Shown in pieces: positions 32,540 to 41,347 of a stretch of 50,178 nucleotides of DNA. The notes beneath the pieces were generated by a model. The model made no database searches. It was not told where the DNA came from and worked only from the letters and a program-made list of their open reading frames with translations. Every line of letters begins with the position of its first letter. Position 1 is the stretch's first letter. The DNA comes from Pseudomonas putida W15Oct28 (lineage in GTDB: Bacteria > Pseudomonadota > Gammaproteobacteria > Pseudomonadales > Pseudomonadaceae), in contig NZ_JENB01000037.1 of assembly GCF_000708715.2 (NCBI RefSeq), positions 1 through 50,178 on the forward strand. Reading direction: 5' to 3'. A program made the translations under genes and the position numbers.

Positions 32540-34624
32540 ATGCGTAATCAATATCGCCTGGGCATCGACGCCGGCGGCACGTTCACCGATTTCATCCTGG
32601 CCGACCGCGATGGCGGCGTGCAGCTGTTCAAGGCCCCGTCCACGCCGCAGGATGGCACCCTGGCCATTCGCGCCGGCCTGGCGCAGATCGCCGACGCCAC
32701 CGGGCGCAGCCCGGCCGAGCTGATCGCCAACTGCGACCTGTGCATCAACGGCACCACGGTGGCCCTCAACGCGCTGATCGAGCGCACCGGGGTCAAGGTG
32801 GGCCTGCTGTGCACCGAAGGCCATGAGGACAGCCTGGAAATCCGCCTGGGTCACAAGGAAGAAGGCCACCGCTACGACGCCCATTACCCGCCGGCTCACA
32901 TGCTTGCCCCGCGCCATCTGCGCCGCCCGGTTGGTGGCCGCATCCTCGGTGATGGCCGTGAGCACAGCCCGCTGGACGAGCGCGCCATTCATGACGCCAT
33001 CGACTACTTCCGTGCCGAAGGCGTGCAGGCCGTGGCCATTTCCTTCCTGTGGTCGGTGCGCAACCCCAGCCACGAGCAGCGCGCCGCCGAGCTGGTACGG
33101 GCCGCCCTGCCCGGGGTGTTCGTCTGCACCGGCTGCGAGGTGTTCCCACAGATTCGCGAGTACACCCGCACCTCCACCACCGTGGTCAACGCCTACCTCA
33201 GCCCCGTGATGGCGCGCTATGTGGCGCGCATCGACAGCCTGTTCCAGGAGCTTGGCGCGCAGCAGCCAGTGCGCTATTTCCAGTCCAACGGTGGCCTGGC
33301 GCCCGGGCACCTGATGCGCGAGCGCGCCGTCAATGCGATCAACTCCGGCCCCGCCTCGGCGCCACAGGCGGGGCTGGCGGTGGCGAGGCCGTTCGGTATC
33401 GACAATGTCATTACCGTGGACATGGGCGGCACTTCGTTCGACATCACCCTGACCAACGCCGGGCGCACCAACTTCAGCAAGGACGTGGACTTCCTGCGCC
33501 AGCGCATCGGCGTGCCGATGATCCAGGTGGAAACCCTGGGTGCCGGCGGCGGCTCCATCGCCCACCTGGACGAGTTCGGCATGCTTCAGGTCGGCCCACG
33601 CAGCGCCGGTGCCATGCCTGGGCCGGTGTGCTATGGCAAAGGCGGTAGCGAACCCACGGTAACCGACGCCAACCTGGCCCTGGGCTACCTGCCCGACGGC
33701 GCGCTACTGGGCGGCAGCATCCGCCTGAACCGCCAGGCCGCACTGGACGCTATCCGCAGCAAGATTGCCGAACCGTTAGGTATCAGCGTGGAACGCGCAG
33801 CGTTCGGCATCACCACCCTGGTCAACCTGAACATGGTCAACGGCATTCGCCGCGTGTCCATCGAACGCGGCCACGACCCGCGCGACTTCGCCCTGATCGG
33901 CGCAGGTGGCGCAGCGGGCATGCACGTGGTGCGCCTGGCCGAGGAAATCGGCATGCAGACCGTGTTGATCCCCAAGGTGGCCTCAGGCTTGTGTGCATTC
34001 GGCCAGATCCTGTCCGATGTGCGCTACGACCAGCTCACCAGCCTGTCGATGCGGCTGGACGCCGGGCACGTGGACCTGGCGCAGCTTAACCAGGCACTTG
34101 CCGAGCTACGTCAACAAGGACTGGCAAACTTGCGTGAAGACGGTTTTGGCGACCAGGCCAGCAGCTGCCACTACACCCTGGAAATGCGCTACCTGGGGCA
34201 GATCCATGAATGCAGCGTGGAGCTGCAGCAGCATGCACTGGATGACGCGGGCCTGGCCGCACTGATCAGCCACTTTCACAGCCGCCACCAGACCCTGTAT
34301 TCGTACAGCGAGCCCGACAGCCCGGTGGAGTTGGTGAACCTGGAGTGTTCAGTCATTGGTCACCTGCCGCGTCCGCCACAGCCCGAGTTGCAGGGCCCGG
34401 CCCAACCACCCGCGCCTGCCCCGGATGGTGTCCGGCCGATGCTGTTCAGTGCCGAGGGCGAATGGCAGCCCACGCCGGTGTTCAACGGCAACCGCCTGCT
34501 GCCGGGGCAGACCGTGCAGGGCCCCTGCGTAATCGAAGAAGACACCACCAACATCGTCCTGCCACCCGGCTGGCGGGCGCGCCTGGAGCCTTCGGCCACC
34601 TACCGGGTGACACGCGGGGCTTGA
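32540..34624 (+). CDS. hyuA: Hydantoinase/oxoprolinase subunit A
   Basis: A 694-residue ATP-binding subunit. The ASKHA-type phosphate loop GIDAGGTFTDFILAD is at 8-22, a second VDMGGTSFDITL near 294, then GAGGGSIAHLD and GAGGAAGMHVVRLAEEIG. The ATG at 32540 has GGAG 7 nt upstream. The in-frame opening from 32279 is the out-of-frame 3' end of hyuB. With HyuB it should carry out ATP-driven opening of a cyclic amide or carboxylation of a ketone. Confidence 0.92.
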   Translation: MRNQYRLGIDAGGTFTDFILADRDGGVQLFKAPSTPQDGTLAIRAGLAQIADATGRSPAELIANCDLCINGTTVALNALIERTGVKVGLLCTEGHEDSLEIRLGHKEEGHRYDAHYPPAHMLAPRHLRRPVGGRILGDGREHSPLDERAIHDAIDYFRAEGVQAVAISFLWSVRNPSHEQRAAELVRAALPGVFVCTGCEVFPQIREYTRTSTTVVNAYLSPVMARYVARIDSLFQELGAQQPVRYFQSNGGLAPGHLMRERAVNAINSGPASAPQAGLAVARPFGIDNVITVDMGGTSFDITLTNAGRTNFSKDVDFLRQRIGVPMIQVETLGAGGGSIAHLDEFGMLQVGPRSAGAMPGPVCYGKGGSEPTVTDANLALGYLPDGALLGGSIRLNRQAALDAIRSKIAEPLGISVERAAFGITTLVNLNMVNGIRRVSIERGHDPRDFALIGAGGAAGMHVVRLAEEIGMQTVLIPKVASGLCAFGQILSDVRYDQLTSLSMRLDAGHVDLAQLNQALAELRQQGLANLREDGFGDQASSCHYTLEMRYLGQIHECSVELQQHALDDAGLAALISHFHSRHQTLYSYSEPDSPVELVNLECSVIGHLPRPPQPELQGPAQPPAPAPDGVRPMLFSAEGEWQPTPVFNGNRLLPGQTVQGPCVIEEDTTNIVLPPGWRARLEPSATYRVTRGA

Positions 34625-34660
34625 TCAAACGGTCGGCGTGCGCCGATCATGGGCCTGAAG

Positions 34661-34695
34661 CCGCCCGGCAGCCTTGCGCTGCCGGGCGGTTTGCA
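34661..34695 (+). terminator. Terminator after hyuA
   Basis: A stem CCGCCCGGCAG/CTGCCGGGCGG with a 7-nt loop, followed by TTT. It lies 36 nt after the hyuA stop and separates hyuBA from the AraC gene. Confidence 0.75.
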
Positions 34696-34771
34696 CAATA
34701 ACAAGAGCTGCTTGAGTAGCTTGCCTGCAGTTCCTTTTTTCAATGCTGCCCTCTTTGAAAAAGGACCCACC

Positions 34772-35728
34772 ATGCCCACAGAACTCTCGACCCATGGCTG
34801 GCCGCAGCCGGAACGCCAGGCGCGCTGGGCCGAAGCCATCAATGAAACCTATTTCCCGTTGAGCCTGGAGTTTGCCAGCGAGCAGCCATTCGATGGCCAC
34901 CTGCAGCGCTGGAGCACGCCCAGTACGCCACTCAGCCTTTCACGCCTGCGCTCCAGCCCGCTGGGCTACTCGCGCAGCAAGGCGCACGTCGGCCAGGACC
35001 ATGAGGCGTTCTACCTGGTGACGGTGCCGCGCAGCAGCGAAGTGCACTTCGAACAGGACGGTCACCCACTCAGTTGCAGCCCGGGGGGGTTCATCGTCGA
35101 GCGCGGCGATGCGCCTTACCGCTTCCATTACGGCACGCAGAACGACCTGTGGGTGCTCAAGCTGCCCGAGCGGGCACTCAAGGCCAACCTGCTGGGGCAC
35201 AAACGCTACACCCGGCATTGCTTCGATGCCAGCCAAGGCCTGGGGCGCATCTTCGTAGAGCAACTGGACCTGTGCGCCCGCCATTTCGACGCAAGCCCCG
35301 CAGCTGCCCGTCATCTACTGCTGGAACAGGCTTCGGCCACACTGCTGCTGGCCCTGCAACAGGATGAGCGAGTACTGGGCAGCGAAGGCAACAACCTCAG
35401 CACCCTGCACCTGACTCGGGTCGAGCAGTATGTGCAGCAACATCTGGGCGACCCCGAACTGTCGCCACAAACCATCGCCAGCGCCTGCGGGCTGTCGTTG
35501 CGCTACCTGCACAAGCTGTTCGCGATTACGCCCTACACCCTTGGTGAGTGGGTGCGCCAACAGCGCCTGGAGGCCGTGCACCGCCAACTGCGCGACCCGC
35601 ATTGCCACCTGGCCATTGGCGAGCTGGCATTCCGTTGGGGCTTTACCGACCAGGCGCAATTCACCCGGGCGTTTCGCCAGCACTATGGGTGCACGGCGCG
35701 AGAAGTCAGGGCTGCGCGATTGCAGTGA
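34772..35728 (+). CDS. AraC family transcriptional regulator
   Basis: A 318-residue regulator. The N-terminal cupin-like AraC-binding-like domain contains FYLVTVPRSSEVHFEQDG and GGFIVERGDAPYRFHY. The C-terminal double helix-turn-helix spans about 215-318 (LSPQTIASACGLSLRYLHKL, AIGELAFRWGFTDQAQFTRA). The ATG at 34772 follows AAGGACC. It lies directly downstream of hyuBA on the same strand and probably regulates it. Confidence 0.9.
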   Translation: MPTELSTHGWPQPERQARWAEAINETYFPLSLEFASEQPFDGHLQRWSTPSTPLSLSRLRSSPLGYSRSKAHVGQDHEAFYLVTVPRSSEVHFEQDGHPLSCSPGGFIVERGDAPYRFHYGTQNDLWVLKLPERALKANLLGHKRYTRHCFDASQGLGRIFVEQLDLCARHFDASPAAARHLLLEQASATLLLALQQDERVLGSEGNNLSTLHLTRVEQYVQQHLGDPELSPQTIASACGLSLRYLHKLFAITPYTLGEWVRQQRLEAVHRQLRDPHCHLAIGELAFRWGFTDQAQFTRAFRQHYGCTAREVRAARLQ

Positions 35729-35737
35729 TTTGCGGGC

Positions 35738-36631
35738 TTAATCCTCTGCCGCCACATCCACCACCTTCCAGCTGTCATCCGGGTCGAAGCGCTTCATCTC
35801 CTTGGCCAGCCTGTCGCCGTGCGGCCCGAGGTCTTTCTCGAACACCTGGCCATCATGGCTGATCATGAAGCTCATCACCCCGGTGTCGTCGTACTTGGCC
35901 GGCCAGGCGACCATGGCGAAGCCACGGCTCATCTGATTGCCGATCAGGTAGCTGTAGGCGCCACCCGGGGCGGACGGGCCTTGTGCGTCGAGGATGCGGA
36001 AGTGGTAGCCATACCAGTCGTCACCCACCACATCCTGGCCAAACAGCGGCCCCAGGGGGCTGACCTGGCCATCGCCGTCGTCATCCCAGTACAAGCCGTC
36101 ATGCTTGCCAGGCTCACTGAAGATTTTTTGCGCGTACTCCAGCGCACCGTTGCCGTTATGGTCCTCGGCGGCGTAGTCCATTTGCGCATCGTGATAGGCC
36201 AGCAGCGACTGCAGAACACCCAGCTCGTTGCGGCCGATGCGCCGGGCGCGGATTTCGGCGCTGCCGGCCTTGAGGTCGAAGCGCCAGCCCTGGCTGCTTT
36301 TGGTCAACGGAATGGGCAATTTCCAGTGACCACTGCCCACCGCCAGGATGGCCTTGCCCTCGCCTGCCATGTCGATACTGTGTTGCGCGCGATACTGCTC
36401 CAGAAAAGTGTCCACATCGCTGCGCTGCACACCACCACGCGGGATATAGGTGCGCCAGTCATCACCCAGCAACTGGGCCAGGCGGGCTTCATCGGCCTTT
36501 TCCGTGCCCAGCGCCGCAACGAAGGACTCCACGGCCTTCTCCGGCGTTGGGAAGGCTTCCTGGGCAGCCGCCAGGGAAGCCCATGCCACGCATGCCGCAA
36601 GCAGCATGGCTGCAAATACTGGACGGTTCAT
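35738..36631 (-). CDS. DUF2950 family secreted protein
   Basis: A 297-residue protein with a signal peptide (cleavage near residue 23, SLAAAQ-EAF), followed by the DUF2950 core: FPTPEKAVESFVAAL, KSSQGWRFDLKAGSAEIRAR, GNGALEYAQKIFSEPGKHDG and FKI-like Tyr/Phe-rich C-terminal segments. Acidic EF-hand-like loops (DHNGNGALEY, DDDGDGQVS) may bind calcium. The ATG overlaps the DUF3300 stop (ATGA), so the two secreted proteins are made together. The function is unknown. Confidence 0.87.
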   Translation of the reverse strand: MNRPVFAAMLLAACVAWASLAAAQEAFPTPEKAVESFVAALGTEKADEARLAQLLGDDWRTYIPRGGVQRSDVDTFLEQYRAQHSIDMAGEGKAILAVGSGHWKLPIPLTKSSQGWRFDLKAGSAEIRARRIGRNELGVLQSLLAYHDAQMDYAAEDHNGNGALEYAQKIFSEPGKHDGLYWDDDGDGQVSPLGPLFGQDVVGDDWYGYHFRILDAQGPSAPGGAYSYLIGNQMSRGFAMVAWPAKYDDTGVMSFMISHDGQVFEKDLGPHGDRLAKEMKRFDPDDSWKVVDVAAED

Positions 36632-38007
36632 CGACGGCCTCCTCCGCCGCGACGCATTGGCGCACTGGGCCGGGAGATCTGGTGGCCGGCGGCACGTGAT
36701 GCACTGGGCCGCTGGGCAAACGACTGGCTGGTACGACCGCGGTCGGCCTGCATATTGGTGCGCGCGGGCGAGCGCACGCCGTCAAAGGCATTGTTACGCG
36801 CCCGGCCGCCGCTGTTGGCCGGCCGGTTCTGTGCCACCTGCCGGCCTTGGCCATTGCGTGTTTCCTGGCGACGGTCGGTTGCTCTGGCATTGTCGCCACG
36901 GGGTTGCATGCGGTTGCCGACCGAATTGCCGGCCTGCGCCTCGCGCATTTGCTGGCGTGCCTGGCGGTTGTCGGTGGCCGGCCGTTCGATACCTGCGCGG
37001 TCCATCGAGGCCCGGGCCTTGTCCCGAGCCTGCGCCCGCTGCGCGTCGTCGCCACGGAAGGCAGTACGCTGGGTGGCGCCGTCCAGTTGGCGGCCATACT
37101 GCTGGCGGCTGCGGGTATCGCGGTAAGGCACGCCTTCGCGATTCGCGGCATTGTGCTGCCATTTGTTCTGGTTGTTGGTGATGCGGTTGTTGGCGTTGAT
37201 GTTGTTGTAACGGTTGACGTCGATGTCGATGTCATTGTTGCCCCAGTCGCAGTCGCCCCACAACGAGGCGACGATCGCCACACCGGTACCAAAGGCCAGG
37301 CCGGCCACCAGCGCGGAACCTGGGTAGTACATCGGCGGCGGCGGGTAGTACACGGGCGGTGAAGCCGGGTAGGCCCAGGTACCATAGGTGGTAGTCGGGT
37401 TGTAGCTGGGCACGTACACCACTTGCGGGTCGGCCGGCTGAATGATGATGGTGGATGGGGGGCTGCTGGCAGCCTGTGCTGCCGGGGCGGCCTGCACGGT
37501 CACGTTCTGGTACTGGTTGCTTTGCAGGTTGCCGGCCGCCTGTGCCTGGTGACGCAAGCGCTGCACCGCGCCCATGACATCGTCGGGCTGCGCCAGAAAG
37601 GCATCACCCAGGCGCTGCACCCACACCGGGTCCTGGCCCAGGGTCGCCAGCAGCTGCGGGAAGGCGACCAGCGCTTGCACGCTCGGGTCCCACGGCTGCT
37701 TCGCCACCTGTTTCACCGCATCATCGCCCGACGCCTTGGGGTTGGCCTTGGACCAGGTCACAGCTTCGTTCACCTGCCCCGGGTAAGTGGCCGCCATCAG
37801 TACCTGGGCCAGCAGCGGATCGGGGTACAACGCAACCGGCGCCAGCATCTGGTCCAGCTGCTCCTGGGTGAACACCGGGGTCTTGGCCGCAACCGTGTCG
37901 GTTTGCGGGGCCGGGTCGGGGGCTGGTACGTCTTGCGCCAGCGCCAGGCCGGGCGCCGCGTTCAGGCACATCAGCGCCGACAGCAAAGCAAACAATGGCA
38001 TGCGCAT
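36628..38007 (-). CDS. DUF3300 family secreted protein
   Basis: A 459-residue protein with a signal peptide (cleavage near residue 25, ALAQ-DVP) and the DUF3300 core: LDQMLAPVALYPDPLLAQVL, AATYPGQVNEAVTWSK, QPWDPSVQALVAFPQLL, then QVVYVPSYNPTTTYGTW. A Pro/Tyr-rich segment and one hydrophobic stretch (ALVAGLAFGTGVAIVASLWG) are followed by an Asn-rich block and a long Arg/Gln/Asn-rich disordered tail ending in RRGGGGRR. Such a tail could bind nucleic acid, peptidoglycan or polyanions. The function is unknown. Confidence 0.87.
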   Translation of the reverse strand: MRMPLFALLSALMCLNAAPGLALAQDVPAPDPAPQTDTVAAKTPVFTQEQLDQMLAPVALYPDPLLAQVLMAATYPGQVNEAVTWSKANPKASGDDAVKQVAKQPWDPSVQALVAFPQLLATLGQDPVWVQRLGDAFLAQPDDVMGAVQRLRHQAQAAGNLQSNQYQNVTVQAAPAAQAASSPPSTIIIQPADPQVVYVPSYNPTTTYGTWAYPASPPVYYPPPPMYYPGSALVAGLAFGTGVAIVASLWGDCDWGNNDIDIDVNRYNNINANNRITNNQNKWQHNAANREGVPYRDTRSRQQYGRQLDGATQRTAFRGDDAQRAQARDKARASMDRAGIERPATDNRQARQQMREAQAGNSVGNRMQPRGDNARATDRRQETRNGQGRQVAQNRPANSGGRARNNAFDGVRSPARTNMQADRGRTSQSFAQRPSASRAAGHQISRPSAPMRRGGGGRR

Positions 38008-38212
38008 CGCTTATCCCCAACAGGTCAGATCGCGTGGGTTAAGGGTAGCAATGGCGATGCTTTTGGCCACATGTGAGAGCGCAAACTTTTAGCACTGATG
38101 CTTGCGTCAATAGTGACTATCGAACAAGGCAATTTCTACTGATCGCGCAGGCTTAATAACCTAGCTCCATCGATTCGAACCTGGCGAATCCCCTGCATTC
38201 CGGAGCTGCTCG

Positions 38213-38464
38213 ATGAACACCAAGGCCCGCCTCTTCCTCACTGCCCTGGCCGCAACCAGCATTGCTGTACTGGCAGGCTGTGCCAACCACCCTGAACTGC
38301 GTGCGTACAGCGCCGAAGAGACCCGCCAGCTGCAACTGGAAGCGTTGCAGCGCCGCGGCCTGTCCCTGGACGACTATGAGCAGCAACGGCGGGTGATCCA
38401 GCGTGCCGGCAACCTGCCCGTGGTGACCGAAGCCGCCGACGCAGACCGTTCGACCAAAGGCTGA
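38213..38464 (+). CDS. Small lipoprotein
   Basis: An 83-residue protein with a lipoprotein signal ending in the lipobox L-A-G-C (20-23), so Cys23 would be acylated. The mature part is a charged helix (AYSAEETRQLQLEALQRRG, LDDYEQQRRVIQRAG). Asn at +3 after Cys gives no inner membrane retention signal (Asp at +2), so outer membrane location is likely. The function is unknown. Confidence 0.8.
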   Translation: MNTKARLFLTALAATSIAVLAGCANHPELRAYSAEETRQLQLEALQRRGLSLDDYEQQRRVIQRAGNLPVVTEAADADRSTKG

Positions 38465-38545
38465 GTGGGGCAGGCAAAGGTTCCCTCCTTCCACCTGCGC
38501 AGGTATCCTCTACCGCTCAACCGCAAGCCTTCCAGGATGGAGACC

Positions 38546-39265
38546 ATGACCAGGCCCCTTCTGTTGCTGAGTGCTGCACTGTTGTTCAGCCCAGTGTTGA
38601 TGGCCCAGCAGATAAAACGCGAACTGGGCGACTTCGACTTCACACTCGGCACCACACCCTCGCGCAGCATGGCCCAAGGCCTTATCTCACCCAGTGCCGT
38701 CGGCGCATTCCACGGTGGTCTCGATTTCAGCCACCCCAGTGGCTGGTACCTGGGCCAGTACGCCCCCAGCACGGGCGTCACCCCCAACTCGACCCTGCGC
38801 CTGGACAGCTACCTGGGCTACAAGCACCATTTCGACAGCAGCCTGGGCTATGAAGTGGGGTTGATCCATTACAGCCAGCCGACTATCGCAGGCCCCGACA
38901 GCTACGCCCTTTACGGTGGCATCTCGCTGTTGGGCAACCGCTTCGGCGGCGCGCTGCGCGACAACCCCGGCAACCGCACCGGCACCCTGTTCGCCGACTT
39001 TGGCCAACTACCGCTGTTTGATGCCGACCTGACCGTCAAGCTCGCCCATCATCGCCTGGGCACCCCTTTCACCATTGGCGACGGCAGCCAGGTGAATGCC
39101 TTTTCCGACTGGTCGCTGGAGCTGTCGCGGCCCTGGCTTGGCATCGACCTGAACCTGATCTACAGCAACTCCAATCTCAGTGGCGGCGGTTGCGACGCGT
39201 ATTCGGGCATCAACACCTATTGCGACAGCGTGGTCACGCTCAAGGCCCAGCGCAGTTTCTTCTAG
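38546..39265 (+). CDS. Putative porin, TorF-like outer membrane protein
   Basis: A 239-residue protein with a signal peptide (cleavage near LMAQ-QIK), followed by alternating amphipathic strands with aromatic belts (FDFTLGTTPSRSMAQGLISP, AFHGGLDFSHPSGWYLGQYA, SYLGYKHHFDSSLGYEVGLI) and a terminal Phe (AQRSFF) typical of beta-barrel proteins. It resembles the TorF/Gcw_chp family. Two starts are possible: ATG 38546 (AGGA 8 nt upstream) is preferred over 38537. It may form a small unit with the lipoprotein upstream. Confidence 0.75.
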   Translation: MTRPLLLLSAALLFSPVLMAQQIKRELGDFDFTLGTTPSRSMAQGLISPSAVGAFHGGLDFSHPSGWYLGQYAPSTGVTPNSTLRLDSYLGYKHHFDSSLGYEVGLIHYSQPTIAGPDSYALYGGISLLGNRFGGALRDNPGNRTGTLFADFGQLPLFDADLTVKLAHHRLGTPFTIGDGSQVNAFSDWSLELSRPWLGIDLNLIYSNSNLSGGGCDAYSGINTYCDSVVTLKAQRSFF

Positions 39266-39307
39266 CGCCGTGGTGCCAGCGCAGGGCAATACCGCCCAGT
39301 GCTTCAG

Positions 39308-39718
39308 CTACAGCGCCGCCATAGCCTCGATTTCCACCAGCATGCCGTCCAGTGCCAGCCGGGGTACCGGGATCAGCGTGCAGGTCGGTTTCATGTTCGG
39401 GCCCCAGGCCCTGTCGGCCTCGGCCACCCATTGGCCCAGGCGCGTCTCGGAGTGCTCGACAATCAGCAGTGTCAGCTTGAACACCTGGGCCAGGTTGGCG
39501 CCTTTGGACGCCAAGGCCAGTTCAAGGTTGGCCAGCGCCTGGCGGGCCTGCTCGGCGAACAATGGCGACAACTGGCCGTTGCCGTCCTCCCCGCCCTGGC
39601 CGGCGATGAACAGCAGGCGGCTGTCAGCGCGCACTTCGGCAACATGGGAATAGGCATTGCCACTGGGGTCGTACAGGCCCTCTGTGTTGCTCAGCTGAAA
39701 TGCAGTTGATTGGGTCAC
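39308..39718 (-). CDS. RidA/YjgF family protein
   Basis: A protein of about 136 residues with a RidA-type fold: GLYDPSGNAYSHVAEVRADS, LFIAGQGGEDGNGQ, QARQALANLELALASKGANL and PRLALDGMLVEIEAMAA. It starts at a GTG (39716-39718, reading MTQSTAFQLSNTEG); another GTG at 39725-39727 is possible. It is distinct from the RidA-like protein at 13465. The substrate is unknown. Confidence 0.8.
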   Translation of the reverse strand: MTQSTAFQLSNTEGLYDPSGNAYSHVAEVRADSRLLFIAGQGGEDGNGQLSPLFAEQARQALANLELALASKGANLAQVFKLTLLIVEHSETRLGQWVAEADRAWGPNMKPTCTLIPVPRLALDGMLVEIEAMAAL

Positions 39719-39907
39719 GACAAGCACTCACTCGGTTGGAAGAGTGGCGGAGTATCGGACCTGAAGTTAACTCGAGGTCAAGCGCAGGGTAGGACATTTC
39801 GCACAATGCATTGCCATGCTTGAACCACGCGTCTGTTTGCGCGATGGCCGTCAGGCAGTAGATTGCAAGACCCGGCATGGAGGCCTGTACGTCACAAGGA
39901 AAAGCGC

Positions 39908-40234
39908 ATGAGCAAATATGATTTTCAGCTGGCCTATACCATCAAGCCGCACAACCCTGCCTACGATGAAGCCGATGCCGCGCAGGCACGCCTGCACCTG
40001 CGCGAGAAGCTCGGCCTGGACACCGTCGAGCAGATCGAAACCACCCTGCTCGGCATGATCACGCTTAAAAGCACCATCCTCGCAGACCGCAAGCGCGAAG
40101 CTGAAAAGCTGCTGCACGATTACATCCATGAAGCACTCAGGCAGCTGCAGGTGCTCTCGACCGTGAAATTCTACGGCTGCCTGATGGTTGACGGGCTGGG
40201 CCCAGCCATTCGCTTCGACATCCTGCCCAAATGA
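39908..40234 (+). CDS. Small hypothetical protein
   Basis: A 108-residue cytoplasmic protein, MSKYDFQLAYTIKPHNPAYD onward, with a central charged helix (LKSTILADRKREAEKLLHDY) and an ending KFYGCLMVDGLGPAIRFDIL. AAGGA lies 7 nt upstream of the ATG. I do not recognise the family. The alternating pattern suggests a small alpha/beta fold. Confidence 0.75.
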   Translation: MSKYDFQLAYTIKPHNPAYDEADAAQARLHLREKLGLDTVEQIETTLLGMITLKSTILADRKREAEKLLHDYIHEALRQLQVLSTVKFYGCLMVDGLGPAIRFDILPK

Positions 40235-40278
40235 ATATCGGTGGCATCAGGCGCCCCCGCGTCTGATGCCGGAAACCG

Positions 40279-40491
40279 TCATTTTTCCTGGAGGACCGCC
40301 CTGCCCTTCACCGCCCGCGGCCCGCGCCAGGCCCAGAACAACAACCCCGGGAAGGGTGCGTAGACGACGAATACGATCCACAGCATCTTGCGCTCGGCGC
40401 GCCGGTCACTGCCGATGATGTGCCAGATGGCCCAGATTTCCATCAGGATGACCAAGGCTGCGATGGTGATCCAGATCGTTCCTATTTCCAT
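40279..40491 (-). CDS. PLDc_N domain small membrane protein
   Basis: A 70-residue protein with two hydrophobic helices (WITIAALVILMEIWAIWHII and MLWIVFVVYAPFPGLLFWAW) separated by a short basic loop (GSDRRAERK). This is the phospholipase D N-terminal (PLDc_N) pattern, also found in stand-alone small proteins. The ATG at 40489-40491 is preceded by GGGAG at 7 nt. The function is unknown. Confidence 0.78.
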   Translation of the reverse strand: MEIGTIWITIAALVILMEIWAIWHIIGSDRRAERKMLWIVFVVYAPFPGLLFWAWRGPRAVKGRAVLQEK

Positions 40492-40583
40492 GAGCGCTCT
40501 CCCGTTTGGCATGTAATGCGTTGGGTTACCGATAGCGTTGAGGGTTCAGATTGATTTGACCAACAGTATGGCATCGCGAACCG

Positions 40584-40699
40584 TTGTAGGAGCGGCCTTG
40601 TGTCGCGATGGGGTGCGCAGCAGCCCCAGGATATTTGCCTTGCTGTAGATGGTAGGGGGCTGCTTTGCAGCCCATCGCGACACAAGGCCGCTCCTACAA
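40584..40699. repeat. REP pair
   Basis: TTGTAGGAGCGGCCTTGTGT (continuing CGCGATGGG) at the left and its complement at the right, with an inner GGGGCTGCT-type stem. The arms match nearly perfectly over about 28 bp. It lies between the PLDc_N gene and the periplasmic protein gene. Confidence 0.85.
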
Positions 40700-40716
40700 G
40701 GGTCGGCGTCCTGCCG

Positions 40717-41187
40717 TCAATGCTGTGGGGCGCGCTCGAGCGCTGCCTTCAACGCCGCTGCATCGGCAAACGCCCGCTGGCTCACCAGCACGCCCTGTTC
40801 TAGCTGCAACCACTGAACTTGACCTTCCTGCCCGGGATAACGGCTGGCCACATCTCCCTCACGGTCGAGCAGCACCCGGTAGCTGTAATCGCGCATGGCG
40901 GGGATGGCGAACAGCTTGCTGATCAGCGCCGGCATGCGCTGGATGTCGGCAACGAACACTGCATCACGCGCCTCGAGGTAGCCCTTGGGTTGCTCGGCCA
41001 ACGCCGCTTTGACCAACTTGGCGCCGTCCATGTCGCGGGCTACCAGCAGGATGTGCGTGCCGGTATCGAGGCTGTAGGCCTGGTCGTGCTGGTCGAGCAG
41101 CGTCCACGGGGCCAGTTTCTCGCCCGGTTCCAGGGCATTGGCCAGCAGCGGCAACAGGCAGAACAACAGGGCAACGGCGTACTTCAT
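40717..41187 (-). CDS. Periplasmic protein, thioredoxin-like fold possible
   Basis: A 156-residue protein with a signal peptide (MKYAVALLFCLLPLLANA-LEP). The mature part has a pattern similar to periplasmic thioredoxin-fold proteins (LAPWTLLDQHDQAYSLDT, HILLVARDMDGAKLVKAAL, SYRVLLDREGDVASRYPG) but no CxxC. The ATG at 41185-41187 is used; the frame is open to 41355 without a signal peptide there. The function is unknown. It is divergent from the GlxA-like regulator. Confidence 0.75.
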   Translation of the reverse strand: MKYAVALLFCLLPLLANALEPGEKLAPWTLLDQHDQAYSLDTGTHILLVARDMDGAKLVKAALAEQPKGYLEARDAVFVADIQRMPALISKLFAIPAMRDYSYRVLLDREGDVASRYPGQEGQVQWLQLEQGVLVSQRAFADAAALKAALERAPQH

Positions 41188-41347
41188 CAGGGGCGTCCTC
41201 AGTGACAGTGGGGCAACAGGGCGGCAAAAGGCCAAGCCAGACAGGTTGCCTGAACACGACCTGAAATACGACACAGCCACCCGGGACATTGTCTTTCCCC
41301 CGGCCACCCGCCACACTCTGCGGGCCAGCCAGGAAGCGGAGTCCAGA

